DNA of 16,998 bases from Candidatus Latescibacterota bacterium (GTDB lineage: Bacteria; Eisenbacteria; RBG-16-71-46; SZUA-252). Location: positions 1 through 16,998 of the forward strand of contig JACQPZ010000083.1 of assembly GCA_016207265.1 (NCBI GenBank), given 5' to 3'. The position numbers and the translations under genes are program-made. Below are positions 7,654-15,340 of the stretch, piece by piece (positions within the stretch are counted from its first letter, which is position 1; every line of letters begins with the position of its first letter). The notes beneath the pieces were generated by a model that saw only the letters and a list, made by a program, of their open reading frames with translations, made no database searches and was not told the DNA's origin.

Positions 7654-9081
7654 TTGACCCGAATCGCCACAATCGGTTTCCTCCTCGCGGCCGCCATCGC
7701 GGCCGCGGAGCCCGGCCGCGCCGTAGCCGCGGCGTTCGGTCCCGACCTGCCGTCTTGGGCCGAGGCCGGTCCCGTGCGGGCCGAGGAAGGGCGGAGCGCG
7801 CCCGCGGGAGAGACTGCGAAGCCTGCTCCCGATCCGCTCGAGCCGGCGCGCGCGGCTCTCGCCGAGGCCCAATCCCGCGCCGAGGCCGGGAACACACCGG
7901 CGGCCCTCTCCGCGATCCAGTCGGGGCTCCACACCCTGGAGGGGATGCCCCAGGCGCGGCCGGGCGTCGGGGCGCTCCGAGAGAAGCTCGAGTCCCTTCG
8001 CGACCGATGCGTCGAGCTGAACGCATCGGAACACGCGCCCAAGACCGACGCGGCTTCCCGCGAGAACGACGCGCCGCCCGCGCTCAAGCCCGTGCGCCAG
8101 GAACGAAACGAGCGCGTGGACAAGTGGCTCGATTTCTTCACGGGGAACGGCAGGCAGCAGTTTCAGCTCTGGCTGGAGCGATCCGGAAGCTACATGGACC
8201 TCCTCACGAGGAACCTGAGGGCCGAGGGGGTGCCGGAGGAGCTTGCGAACCTCGTGTTCGTCGAGAGCGGCTTCAACATGCACGCGCGCTCGGTCGCGCG
8301 GGCCGTCGGGCCCTGGCAGTTCATCCGGGGCACCGCGAAGATCTTCGGGCTCAAGGTCACCCCGTACGTTGATCAGCGGCGCGATCCGGAGCTCGCCACG
8401 CGCGCCGCGGCGCGTTACCTGCGCCGCCTCTACGAGATGTTCGACGGAAGCTGGCCCCTCGCGCTCGCCGCGTTCAACAGCGGCGAGGGCACCGTCCAGC
8501 GCGCGATCCGGCGTCAAGGCACGGACGACTACTGGTCGCTGCGCCTCCCGAGGGAGACCGAGGAGTACGTGCCCCAGTTCCTCGCGGCCATGGAGATCGC
8601 CTCGGATCCCGAGCGTTACGGCTTCGAGCTTCCTCCGAACTCGCCGTTTCGGTTCGACGAGGTCGTGCTGCGCGGGCCGGTGGACTTGAAGCTCCTGTCA
8701 TCCTTGACCTCGATCCCGATGGACGAGCTGAAGAAGCTGAATCCGATGTTCGTGCGCCACCGCACTCCCGCAGGCCCGGATGGAACCACGATCCGGGTGC
8801 CGAAGGGATCCGGCGGAGACGTGCAGACCCTCCTCGCGTCGGGCTACCGTCCCAAGCCGCTCTCGAAAGCGGAGCTGCGCGAGGCCGCCCGCGCCCACCA
8901 CCTCGAGCTTCGCCGTCATCCGCGGCGGCATGCGTCCAAGCACACCCACGTGGTCCGACGCGGCGAGACGCTCTCCGAGATCGGCCAGCGGTACGGTCGA
9001 AGCGTGAAGGCGCTCGCGAAGCTGAACGGCCTGACGAGCGCGAGCCACGTCCGCGCCGGACAGAGAATCCGGCTCCAGTAG
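7654..9081 (+). CDS. Exported MltD-like membrane-bound lytic murein transglycosylase (SLT + LysM)
   Basis: Predicted to cleave the glycan strand of peptidoglycan in the periplasm, forming 1,6-anhydro-muropeptides. The 475-residue protein begins with a signal peptide (hydrophobic core FLLAAAIAAA, about 29 residues to AAAFG). A low-complexity Ala-rich region to about 150 follows. The SLT domain (about 160-330) has the catalytic Glu204 in VFVESGFNMHARS, then AVGPWQF, LALAAFNSGEGTV and ETEEYVPQFLAA, all typical of the MltD/Slt family. A weak LysM-like segment (about 350-390) and a clear C-terminal LysM (about 430-475, HVVRRGETLSEIGQRYG and VRAGQRIRLQ) should bind peptidoglycan. The start is TTG at 7654, set by GGAGG at 7644-7648, five nucleotides upstream. 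It is the only complete plus-strand gene in the window and converges with glgC. Confidence 0.92.
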   Translation: MTRIATIGFLLAAAIAAAEPGRAVAAAFGPDLPSWAEAGPVRAEEGRSAPAGETAKPAPDPLEPARAALAEAQSRAEAGNTPAALSAIQSGLHTLEGMPQARPGVGALREKLESLRDRCVELNASEHAPKTDAASRENDAPPALKPVRQERNERVDKWLDFFTGNGRQQFQLWLERSGSYMDLLTRNLRAEGVPEELANLVFVESGFNMHARSVARAVGPWQFIRGTAKIFGLKVTPYVDQRRDPELATRAAARYLRRLYEMFDGSWPLALAAFNSGEGTVQRAIRRQGTDDYWSLRLPRETEEYVPQFLAAMEIASDPERYGFELPPNSPFRFDEVVLRGPVDLKLLSSLTSIPMDELKKLNPMFVRHRTPAGPDGTTIRVPKGSGGDVQTLLASGYRPKPLSKAELREAARAHHLELRRHPRRHASKHTHVVRRGETLSEIGQRYGRSVKALAKLNGLTSASHVRAGQRIRLQ

Positions 9082-9101
9082 ACGCTCAGCGGCTGAGCCG
9101 G
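9069..9101. terminator. Possible bidirectional hairpin between convergent genes
   Basis: The stop codons of the transglycosylase (9081) and the catalytic glgC copy (9086) are 4 bp apart. ccggctc (9069-9075) can pair with gagccgg (9095-9101), and inside it gctcag (9084-9089) pairs with ctgagc (9093-9098) around a cgg loop. The two pairings compete. There is no T-run on either side, so intrinsic termination is uncertain; mutual transcription interference is also possible. Confidence 0.35.
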
Positions 9102-10363
9102 GCCTCGGGCTCCAGCACCTCCCCGCTCGCGAGCCCGCCCTCGGGGAAATCCTCCTCGATCACCTTGGCCGCGACCCGGCAGTTCCGTCCGACGCTCGCT
9201 CCCTCCGGGATCCGCGTTTCCTTTCCGATGATCGTGATGCCGGAGCTCAGATGCTCCGGGCATTCCCGGTTCGGCCTGAAGTCCTCGCCCGCGCCGACCT
9301 GCGCGCGGGCGCCGACATGCACGCGCTTGTCGAGGATCACCCGATCGACCCGCGCGCCGTGACCGACCCAGGATTCGCCCATGATGATCGAATCGCGCAC
9401 GACCGCCCCCTCCTCCACGACCGCGCCCGGGAACAGGACCGAGCGCTCGACCGTACCGTTCACGATGCTCCCGTGCGTGATGATCGAGGTCCGGATCCCT
9501 GCGCGCGTCCCGACGCGCGCAGGCGGGAATTCGGTGCTCCGCGTGAAGATCGGCCAGCGCGGATCCTCGAGCGGAAACCGCGCGTCCGGCTCCAGGAGGT
9601 CCAGGTTGGCGCGGTAGTAGGAGTCGAGCGTCCCGATGTCCTGCCAGTACGTGGTGTGTCGGAAAGCGATGACGCGGCCCCCGCGGATCATCTCGGGCAG
9701 GATGCTCTTCCCGAAGTCATGGGCCGTGCTCCGCTCCGAGTCGGCCCTGAGCGCGCCGAAGAGGGCTTCGGCGCGAAAAACGTAGACGCCCATCGAGATC
9801 CGCCCGGACGGCGGGGACTCGGGTTTTTCGAGGAATCCACGGATCCGACCCTCCCCGTCCGTTTCCACGACCCCGAACTCGCGCGCCGCGGAGCGGGGCA
9901 CGTCGGTGATCGCCACGGTCGCGTCGGCTCCGCTGCCAAGGTGGGCGTCGATGATCTCCCGGTAGTCCATGCGGTAGACGTGGTCGCCCGAGAGGACCAG
10001 GATGTGCTCGGCGCCGCGCTCCCCCACCCGGCTCCAGTTCTGATACACCGCGTCCGCCGTGCCGCGGTACCAGTCGGTCTCCGCCCAGCCTTGAAACGGC
10101 TGCAAAAGCTCCACGCCGCCCCGCTTCCGATCGAGGTCCCAGGGGCGGCCGATTCCGATATGGTCCCGCAGGCTGAGCGGCCGGTACTGGGTCAGGATCC
10201 CGACATCGAAGATGCCCGAGTTCACGCAGTTCGAGAGCGTGAAGTCGATGATCCGGTACTTCCCGCCGAACGGGACCGCGGGCTTCGCCCGCTTCTCAGA
10301 AAGGAGGCAGAGCCGGCTTCCCAACCCTCCCGCGAGGATCATGGCGTAGGAGACGAAGCTCAC
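9086..10363 (-). CDS. glgC: Glucose-1-phosphate adenylyltransferase, catalytically intact copy
   Basis: Makes ADP-glucose from ATP and glucose-1-phosphate for glycogen or alpha-glucan synthesis. The 425-residue product has MILAGGLGSRL with Arg17 and KRAKPAVPFGGKYRIIDF with Lys27, matching the two nucleotide-loop residues needed for catalysis in E. coli and plant small subunits. GTADAVYQN, VLSGDHVYRMDY with the catalytic Asp, GFLEKP with the glucose-1-phosphate Lys, and YWQDIGTLDSYYRANLDLL follow, then a C-terminal left-handed beta-helix of hexapeptide repeats. The length is typical for the family. The start is GTG at 10363, overlapping the stop of the upstream paralog as GTGA with GGAG about 7 nt before it. 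The frame runs open far upstream, but only as a shadow of that paralog. Tight coupling suggests the two make a heteromeric enzyme. Confidence 0.95.
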   Translation of the reverse strand: MSFVSYAMILAGGLGSRLCLLSEKRAKPAVPFGGKYRIIDFTLSNCVNSGIFDVGILTQYRPLSLRDHIGIGRPWDLDRKRGGVELLQPFQGWAETDWYRGTADAVYQNWSRVGERGAEHILVLSGDHVYRMDYREIIDAHLGSGADATVAITDVPRSAAREFGVVETDGEGRIRGFLEKPESPPSGRISMGVYVFRAEALFGALRADSERSTAHDFGKSILPEMIRGGRVIAFRHTTYWQDIGTLDSYYRANLDLLEPDARFPLEDPRWPIFTRSTEFPPARVGTRAGIRTSIITHGSIVNGTVERSVLFPGAVVEEGAVVRDSIIMGESWVGHGARVDRVILDKRVHVGARAQVGAGEDFRPNRECPEHLSSGITIIGKETRIPEGASVGRNCRVAAKVIEEDFPEGGLASGEVLEPEARLSR

Positions 10364-11634
10364 GTGGCGCTCCGGCCCCCGGGGCGGATCACCGATCCCG
10401 CCGGGATCTTTAGCCCCGGATAGTCCCGCTCCGTGACTCCGATCTCGATCAACGTGTTGGAGCCCACGCGCGCGCCCGCCGGAATGACCGCGCCTTTGCC
10501 AACCACGCTGAGCCGTCCGCCCAGGTCGCGCGGGAACTCGACGTTGGGCGTGTCCTCGTCGGATCCGAGCGAGGCCCCCTGCCCGATCGCGACCCTCTTG
10601 TCGACGATGGCGCGTTTGAGCCGGGCGCCCGACTCGACGCGGGCGTCGTGCATCACGATCGACTCCTCGACGACGGCCCCGGCTCCGACGTGCACTCCCG
10701 GAAACAGGATCGAATGGCGGACCGCGCCCTCGACGCGCGCTCCGTGCGAGATGAGGCACTGCCGCACCTCGGCTCCGCGTCCGATCACCGCCGGGCAGCG
10801 ATCCTCGCTCGGCGTGTAGATGAGCCAGTCGGGATCGTAGAGGTTGAGCGGGGGCACCGGGCGCACGAGGTCCATGTTCGCGTCGTAGTAGGAGCCGATC
10901 GTTCCGATGTCCCGCCAGTAGCCGCGATGCGGGAAGGCGCACACCCGTGCCCCTTCCGAGATCATGGGGAGAATCACGTCGCCCACCAGATCGACGGGCG
11001 ACTCCGGTCGCTCCAGCCGGACGCACAGGTCGGCCGCGCGGAACAGGTAGATCGCGGCGGAGATCGTCTCCCCGCCCGGCCGCTTGGGCTTTTCGACCAG
11101 GGCCGTGACGCGTCCGGCCCCGTCCTCGCGGACGTATCCGTAGCGCTCGGGCTCGTGGGAGGGGGCCCGGGTCGTGACGAGGGTCAGCGCGGCCTCGCGT
11201 TCCTCGTGCCAGCGGATCAATTCCCCGTAGTCCATCGTGTACACGAGATCCCCGGAGAGAACGAGGATGTGCCGCGCCTGGGCGTCGCGGATCACGTTCC
11301 GATTCTGCACGAGGGCGTCGGCCGTGCCGCGATACCAGTTCGTCTCGCTCTGGCGCACGTAGGGCTGGAGCAACCGCACGCCTCCGTCCCTGCGGTCCAG
11401 GTCCCACGCGCGGCCGATGCCGATGTGCCCGTTGAGCGACCAGGGAGCGTATTGCGTGAGGATGGCGATCCGCGTCAGGCCGGAGTGGACGCAGTTCGAG
11501 AGCGTGAAATCGATGACGCGGTACTTCCCGCCGTAGGGGAGCGCCGAGGCCGTGCGGATCCGCCCCAGCGCGTGGAGCGCGCCGCTCTTTCCGCCCGCGA
11601 GAATCAGGACCAGGACCGGAGGGACCACGGTCAC
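10360..11634 (-). CDS. GlgC paralog with degenerate catalytic loop, probable regulatory subunit of ADP-glucose pyrophosphorylase
   Basis: The 424-residue protein is colinear with GlgC through YGGKYRVIDFTLSNCV, HIGIGRAWDLDRR, GTADALVQN, VLSGDLVYTMDY, VEKPKRPGG, YWRDIGTIGSYYDANMDL and the C-terminal beta-helix. The nucleotide loop is different: LAGGKSGALHALGRIRTASALP replaces LAGGxGxRLxxLTxxRAKPAVP (split here as LAGGKSGALHAL then GRIRTASALP). Ala19 and Ala29 stand where Arg and Lys (Arg32 and Lys42 in E. coli) are required. Plant large subunits and bacterial GlgD proteins are known examples of such non-catalytic partners. The rest of the fold, including the glucose-1-phosphate EKP, is kept, so it may still bind effectors or sugar phosphate. 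The start is GTG at 11634 with GGGAGGG upstream. Its stop overlaps the catalytic copy. Naming it glgD would rest on analogy only. Confidence 0.88.
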   Translation of the reverse strand: MTVVPPVLVLILAGGKSGALHALGRIRTASALPYGGKYRVIDFTLSNCVHSGLTRIAILTQYAPWSLNGHIGIGRAWDLDRRDGGVRLLQPYVRQSETNWYRGTADALVQNRNVIRDAQARHILVLSGDLVYTMDYGELIRWHEEREAALTLVTTRAPSHEPERYGYVREDGAGRVTALVEKPKRPGGETISAAIYLFRAADLCVRLERPESPVDLVGDVILPMISEGARVCAFPHRGYWRDIGTIGSYYDANMDLVRPVPPLNLYDPDWLIYTPSEDRCPAVIGRGAEVRQCLISHGARVEGAVRHSILFPGVHVGAGAVVEESIVMHDARVESGARLKRAIVDKRVAIGQGASLGSDEDTPNVEFPRDLGGRLSVVGKGAVIPAGARVGSNTLIEIGVTERDYPGLKIPAGSVIRPGGRSAT

Positions 11635-11640
11635 CGCCGG

Positions 11641-11655
11641 CCCTCCCGGGGAGGG
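11641..11655 (-). promoter_or_regulatory. Hairpin that can mask the Shine-Dalgarno of the first glgC paralog
   Basis: The 15 bases between the porV-like stop and the GTG start form ccctccc-g-gggaggg on the plus strand. In the mRNA the CCCUCC arm pairs with GGAGGG, which is the ribosome-binding site of the gene starting at 11634. This gives six G/C-rich base pairs and a 3-nt loop. Translation may therefore need ribosomes arriving from the upstream gene or an RNA change. Function is inferred. Confidence 0.45.
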
Positions 11656-12696
11656 CTAGAACCGGTAGGAACCCGAGACGCGGTGGCTCGAGTCGAGATC
11701 CCGGTGATCCAGGTAGGCGTAGTCGAGGCCCAGCATCCGGTAGCGGAAGCCGGCCCCCGCGGTGAAGTTCTGCGCTTCGAACCCGGCGCGGAGCGCAAGC
11801 CGGCGGTCGTACCAATACTCGAGGCCGGGATGGAATTCGAAGGTGACGCCGCCGAGGTGCGCCTGGCTCGAGAGCCGCTCGTCGGAGAATCCGACCTGGA
11901 CGTCGAGCGCCCCCGTGAGCACGTGCCGGTGCCCGCGGAACGCCCGCGTCTTGGCGGCGCCGACCCGCAGGGACGGCGCGATGAATTCGCCCGTACCGGT
12001 ATTCCAGAGAATGCGGGTCGTCGTCGCGTCACGGAGCATCGCCCCCACGGAAAACCCGTTGCGCCCGACGTAGAGGGCGCCCAGATCGATGCCGAAGCCG
12101 TTCGATCGGAGACTGTCTCCCAGCCATTGGCGGATGTACTTGAAGTTTCCGCCGACCGAGAACCCTCCGCGCACGTCGCGAGCATAGCTGAAAAGCAGCG
12201 CAACGTCGTTATCGCTGTCGAACACGAAGCGGCTCTCGTCCACGACCAGGAGGTCTTCGGGATAGTCGAACTTGCCGTTTCCGTTCTGGTCGATGATGTC
12301 AAGGCCGCGCGTGTCGGGGATGTCGTCCACGCCGAGCCGCACGAGGGACACCCCGATCGCCTGCCGGGCCTTCCCGGGCGAGCCGACGGGCATCACATAG
12401 GAGAGAAAATCGTATTGCACGATCGAGCCGAACTGCTCGGCGTGCATCGCCGTGATCTCGCGCTCGCGGAGCGTGGAGAGGCCGGCGGGATTCCAATAGG
12501 CGGCCGTCCCGTCGTCGGCGAGGCCCACGAAGGCGCTTCCCATGCCCAGGGCCCGGGCCCCGACGCCGATTCTCAGGAACTCGCCCGCGTACCGCGTGGC
12601 GTGTGCGCGACCCGGACCGAGGAGCGATCCGCTCGCTTGAAGCGCGACGATGGAGAGGAGCAGCAGGACCTTCGGACTCGGATTCGCTCGGTTCAT
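11656..12696 (-). CDS. PorV/PorQ-family (UPF0164) outer-membrane beta-barrel protein
   Basis: The 346-residue product has a signal peptide (MNRANPSPKVLLLLSIVA, likely cut after GRAHA near residue 33). The family hallmark follows: FLRIGVGARALGMGSAFVGLADDGTAAYWNPAGLS at 40-74 (cited as FLRIGVGARALGMGSAFVG then LADDGTAAYWNPAGLS). Alternating beta strands continue to a C-terminal SYRF with final Phe, as expected for a barrel of the FadL superfamily. Some PorV proteins shuttle or anchor type IX secretion cargo, but no other T9SS gene is in view, so that role is not claimed. An EF-hand-like loop interrupts the strands at 136-147. ATG 12696 is preferred over the in-frame start at 12738 because the signal peptide begins there and GGCGGA precedes it. 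It is followed 21 bp later by the glgC pair. Confidence 0.85.
   Translation of the reverse strand: MNRANPSPKVLLLLSIVALQASGSLLGPGRAHATRYAGEFLRIGVGARALGMGSAFVGLADDGTAAYWNPAGLSTLREREITAMHAEQFGSIVQYDFLSYVMPVGSPGKARQAIGVSLVRLGVDDIPDTRGLDIIDQNGNGKFDYPEDLLVVDESRFVFDSDNDVALLFSYARDVRGGFSVGGNFKYIRQWLGDSLRSNGFGIDLGALYVGRNGFSVGAMLRDATTTRILWNTGTGEFIAPSLRVGAAKTRAFRGHRHVLTGALDVQVGFSDERLSSQAHLGGVTFEFHPGLEYWYDRRLALRAGFEAQNFTAGAGFRYRMLGLDYAYLDHRDLDSSHRVSGSYRF
12256..12291 (-). other. EF-hand-like calcium-binding loop within the PorV/PorQ-like protein
   Basis: Residues 136-147 read DQNGNGKFDYPE. Asp1, Asn3, Asn5, Gly6, Asp9 and Glu12 occupy the ligand and turn positions of a canonical 12-residue EF-hand/dockerin-type loop. 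The flanking residues do not form the usual helices, so a loop inserted between barrel strands is more likely than a full EF-hand. Confidence 0.55.
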
Positions 12697-12784
12697 GATC
12701 CGCCGGCAACAAGGTGGGACAACGGGCGCCCTGTACAAGTGCCTACCCCGCCTCCGGTCCCGGGGTTCCCCCCGCGCGCCGGGA

Positions 12785-13228
12785 TCACCGCGCCGCCGAC
12801 CTCCGCCTGGTCCGGGCCGGCGCCGGCGCGGCGGCCCGCGGGACGGCCACCCGCCGCATGGAGCGCCACACGACGTACTGTTCGATCAGCTCGCGATCTT
12901 CGTCGGAGATGTCTGTGAAGCAGCAGGCCACCTCGAATCGCGGCCTCTTCCGCGGTTGCTCGATCTCGGCCACGCGGACGATCACGCCCCGGCACTGCAC
13001 CATCCGCTCCCGCCTCAGCCTTCGGCCGAAGGGGGGCAGGAGCAGCGTCAGGGCGACCCTCGTGAGCGCGTCGAGCGCGACCTTGCTCTGGAATTGGAGG
13101 CCTCCAGCCGACAGATTGATGCTCTCCGTCGTGAGCACGGAGGAATCGCCGCCGAATCCCGCGATCTGCATCGCGAGCTTGGCGACGACGCGCGGCGTCC
13201 CGCGCCGGTCCTTCGCCGGTTTGCTCAT
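12785..13228 (-). CDS. PilZ-domain c-di-GMP-binding protein
   Basis: A 147-residue single-domain protein. It has the c-di-GMP motif RxxxR as R9-GTP-R13 near the N-terminus and the second motif (D/N)xSxxG as NLSAGG at 38-43, spaced as in PilZ domains, followed by beta strands such as ALTLLLPP and RGVIVRV. The last 20 or so residues are a Pro/Ala/Arg tail. It probably acts as a c-di-GMP receptor in the cytoplasm. The output partner cannot be read from the sequence; the neighbouring PorV-like and GlgC genes only hint at envelope or polysaccharide control. ATG 13228 is supported by GGAGGAG about 6 nt upstream. A G/C hairpin (13244-13259) lies just before that site, in the 36-bp gap after the RNase R gene. 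Confidence 0.88.
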   Translation of the reverse strand: MSKPAKDRRGTPRVVAKLAMQIAGFGGDSSVLTTESINLSAGGLQFQSKVALDALTRVALTLLLPPFGRRLRRERMVQCRGVIVRVAEIEQPRKRPRFEVACCFTDISDEDRELIEQYVVWRSMRRVAVPRAAAPAPARTRRRSAAR

Positions 13229-13243
13229 GAATGCTCCTCCCCC

Positions 13244-13259
13244 GCGGCCGCCCGGCCGC
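13244..13259. other. Short GC hairpin between rnr and the PilZ gene
   Basis: gcggcc (13244-13249) and ggccgc (13254-13259) pair around gccc in the 36-bp gap between the RNase R stop and the PilZ start. It ends a few bases before the GGAGGAG ribosome-binding site. No T-run follows it. It may set relative expression of the two genes, but six G/C pairs can arise by chance in DNA of this composition. Confidence 0.3.
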
Positions 13260-13264
13260 TGCCG

Positions 13265-15238
13265 TTATCGGCGCCTGCTTCGGTGCGCCGGGCCCATGCT
13301 CGGCCGCAATCCCCTTCCCCGCTTCGGGCGCCGGGACTCCCGGCGCACGCAGCCAAGCTCGATCTCGCGCCGGTCCAGATCGGCGCGGGTCACCACCACG
13401 TCCATCGAATCGCCGAGCCCGAACCGATGCCGGCTTCGCTTGGATCGGAACGCGAAGCCATGCTCGGCCAGCGCGAGCGAAGGATCTCCGATCGACCGCT
13501 TGGGGAGGAACCCCTCGATGTTCCACCCCTCGAGCCATACGAACACGCCGCCGGGCGTGACGCCCACGATCACCCCGCGGGCCTCCTCCCCCAACCGCTG
13601 CTGCGCGAAACGCACCGCCTTCAGCTTCAGGACCGAGCGCTCGGCGTCGTCCGCAACCACCTCGGTCGACGAAATGTGCGCCGCGATCCCCGCGCTCATC
13701 CAGGCGCCGGCGAACGCCCACGGGTCGCCGGCATGCGCGCTCCCGCCGTCGAGCAGGTACCGCTTCACGATCCGGTGGTTCGCGAGATCGGCGTAGCGGC
13801 GGATCGGCGACGTGAAGTGTGCGTACCCTCGCGCCCCCAGGCCGAAGTGCCCGACGTCCACAAGGTCGTACCGTGCCTTCTCGAGCGCGCGCAGCAGGTA
13901 CAGGTTCACGAGACGCTCCCGCGTGGTCTTCCCCGCGGTCGCCCACCGGCGGAGCTGCTTCGCGTCCGTGACGAGCGGTGCTAAGCCGGACCGGCCGAGG
14001 TATCTCGCGGCCTCGAAAAACGCGCGGAGCTTATCATACCGCGGGCGCTCGTGGACCCGATAGAAAAAGGGCAGCTCTCTCGCGAGGGCCCGCCCCCCCA
14101 CGATCCGGTTCGCGAGCAGCATGAACTCCTCGATCAGTCCGTGGGTCGGAAGCCGCGTCGATTGGACGAACTCCACCGGTTCCCCGCGCTCGTCGAGACT
14201 CGCGCGCACTTCCGGAAGATCGAGGTCGAGCCCTCCCGACTCCATCCTCCTGCGCCGCAACGCGCGTGCGAGCGCATCGAGCGTGGAAAGCGCGGCCGGG
14301 ATCCCTCCCCCGCCGTCGCGGAGGAGTCGGGCGGCCTCGGGATACGTGAGCGACGCGGCGCTCCGGATCGCGCCCTCCACGACGCGGGCCTCGTGAACCC
14401 CGCCCTCCTCGTCCAGATCGACCACGACGCTCAGAGTGAGCCGGTCCTTCCCCTCGACGAGACTGCAGAGTCCCCCCGAGAGGGAGTCGGGGAGCATCGG
14501 GAAGGTGGCGTCCGCGAGATAGACGCTGTTCCCCCTGGCCCGGGCCTCGAGGTCGAGCGCCGTTCCGGCCCGGACGTAGTGGCTCACGTCGGCGATATGG
14601 ACCCCCACGCGGTGGCGCCCCCCGGCGCCGCGCCGGATCGAGAGCGCGTCGTCGTGATCCTTGGCGTCGGCCGGATCGATCGTCACCACGAGGTCTTCGC
14701 GGAAATCGGCCCTGCCATGGAGCGCGGCCGACACCGAGGATTCCCCGTGCCGGGACGCCTCTCCGAGAGCGGCGGGATCGAACTCGACGCGCAGGCCTTC
14801 CTCGAGGGCGACCATGAGGCTGTCCTCCCGCGGATCGCCGTCTCCAAGGACCGCGATCACGGTGCCCTCGAGCGGATCGGCCGGGGTCCGCTTCAGGCGG
14901 ACGATCGCGCGGCCGCCGCGGGGAACCGAGCGTCGCCCGTGGAGCAGGAGGGGGATTTCGCCGGGATACTCCGGCCGTGCGGGGCGGAGGATCGTCTGCC
15001 GGCCGCGGGGCTCGAGGGTGCCCACGATCCCGGCCTGGGTCCGTTCGAGGACCTCGACGACCTCGTGGGCGTCCCCCTCGCGCCGCGTCTCGACGTACGC
15101 CGCGACGACGAGATCGCCGTGGAGCGCTCCGCCCATGGAGTGCGGGGGAATGAAGAGGTCGTCCTCGTCCCCCTCGACCCGGACGAAACCGTAGCCGAAC
15201 CGCGTGCGTTGCAGGAGGCCGACTCGGGGGCGGGTCAT
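13265..15238 (-). CDS. rnr: RNase R-type 3'-5' exoribonuclease (RNB domain), short form
   Basis: A processive 3'-5' exoribonuclease of the RNase II/R family, able to degrade structured RNA. In the 657 residues, an N-terminal cold-shock/OB region (GFGYGF-type RFGYGFVRVEG, DLFIPPHSMGGALHGD) spans about 1-60. The RNB catalytic domain runs from about 180 to 510, with TIDPADAKDHDDALSI giving Asp188, Asp194, Asp196 and Asp197, spaced as Asp272/278/280/281 in E. coli RNase R, then ARGNSVYLADATFPMLP and HFTSPIRRYADL. A C-terminal S1 domain (about 555-635, ARGVIVGVTPGGVFVWLEG) and an Arg-rich tail follow. E. coli RNase R has about 810 residues; the N-terminal helix-turn-helix is absent here. ATG 15238 is preferred to an in-frame TTG at 15253, though neither has a strong Shine-Dalgarno. 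A large hairpin lies just upstream. Confidence 0.93.
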   Translation of the reverse strand: MTRPRVGLLQRTRFGYGFVRVEGDEDDLFIPPHSMGGALHGDLVVAAYVETRREGDAHEVVEVLERTQAGIVGTLEPRGRQTILRPARPEYPGEIPLLLHGRRSVPRGGRAIVRLKRTPADPLEGTVIAVLGDGDPREDSLMVALEEGLRVEFDPAALGEASRHGESSVSAALHGRADFREDLVVTIDPADAKDHDDALSIRRGAGGRHRVGVHIADVSHYVRAGTALDLEARARGNSVYLADATFPMLPDSLSGGLCSLVEGKDRLTLSVVVDLDEEGGVHEARVVEGAIRSAASLTYPEAARLLRDGGGGIPAALSTLDALARALRRRRMESGGLDLDLPEVRASLDERGEPVEFVQSTRLPTHGLIEEFMLLANRIVGGRALARELPFFYRVHERPRYDKLRAFFEAARYLGRSGLAPLVTDAKQLRRWATAGKTTRERLVNLYLLRALEKARYDLVDVGHFGLGARGYAHFTSPIRRYADLANHRIVKRYLLDGGSAHAGDPWAFAGAWMSAGIAAHISSTEVVADDAERSVLKLKAVRFAQQRLGEEARGVIVGVTPGGVFVWLEGWNIEGFLPKRSIGDPSLALAEHGFAFRSKRSRHRFGLGDSMDVVVTRADLDRREIELGCVRRESRRPKRGRGLRPSMGPAHRSRRR

Positions 15239-15256
15239 CCTGGTATCGAACAAGGA

Positions 15257-15296
15257 CGCGGTCCGGACGACCGGGCGTCGGGCGGTCCGGACCGCG
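15257..15296 (-). promoter_or_regulatory. Strong hairpin in the 5' leader of the RNase R gene
   Basis: cgcggtccgga (15257-15267) and tccggaccgcg (15286-15296) are perfect 11-bp complements. The 18-nt loop contains a further cgac/gtcg pairing around a 5-nt loop. In the transcript the stem ends 18 nt before the rnr ATG and is followed by TCCTTGTT, only weakly U-rich. It could be a partial terminator, an attenuator or a processing site separating rnr from the genes before it. Confidence 0.55.
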
Positions 15297-15340
15297 AGGG
15301 GATCAGCGCTTCCTTCGGGCGGAGATCGTGCGCGAGAGGA

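Noticed and set aside
10364..11815. Long open frame continuing upstream of the catalytic glgC copy
   Set aside because: It is an Arg/Gly/Pro-rich shadow of the other glgC gene; the GTG at 10363 with GGAG and the GTGA overlap mark the true start.
11656..12696. Assignment of the PorV/PorQ-like gene as evidence for a type IX secretion system
   Set aside because: The family is broad and no other T9SS component or C-terminal sorting domain appears in the window.
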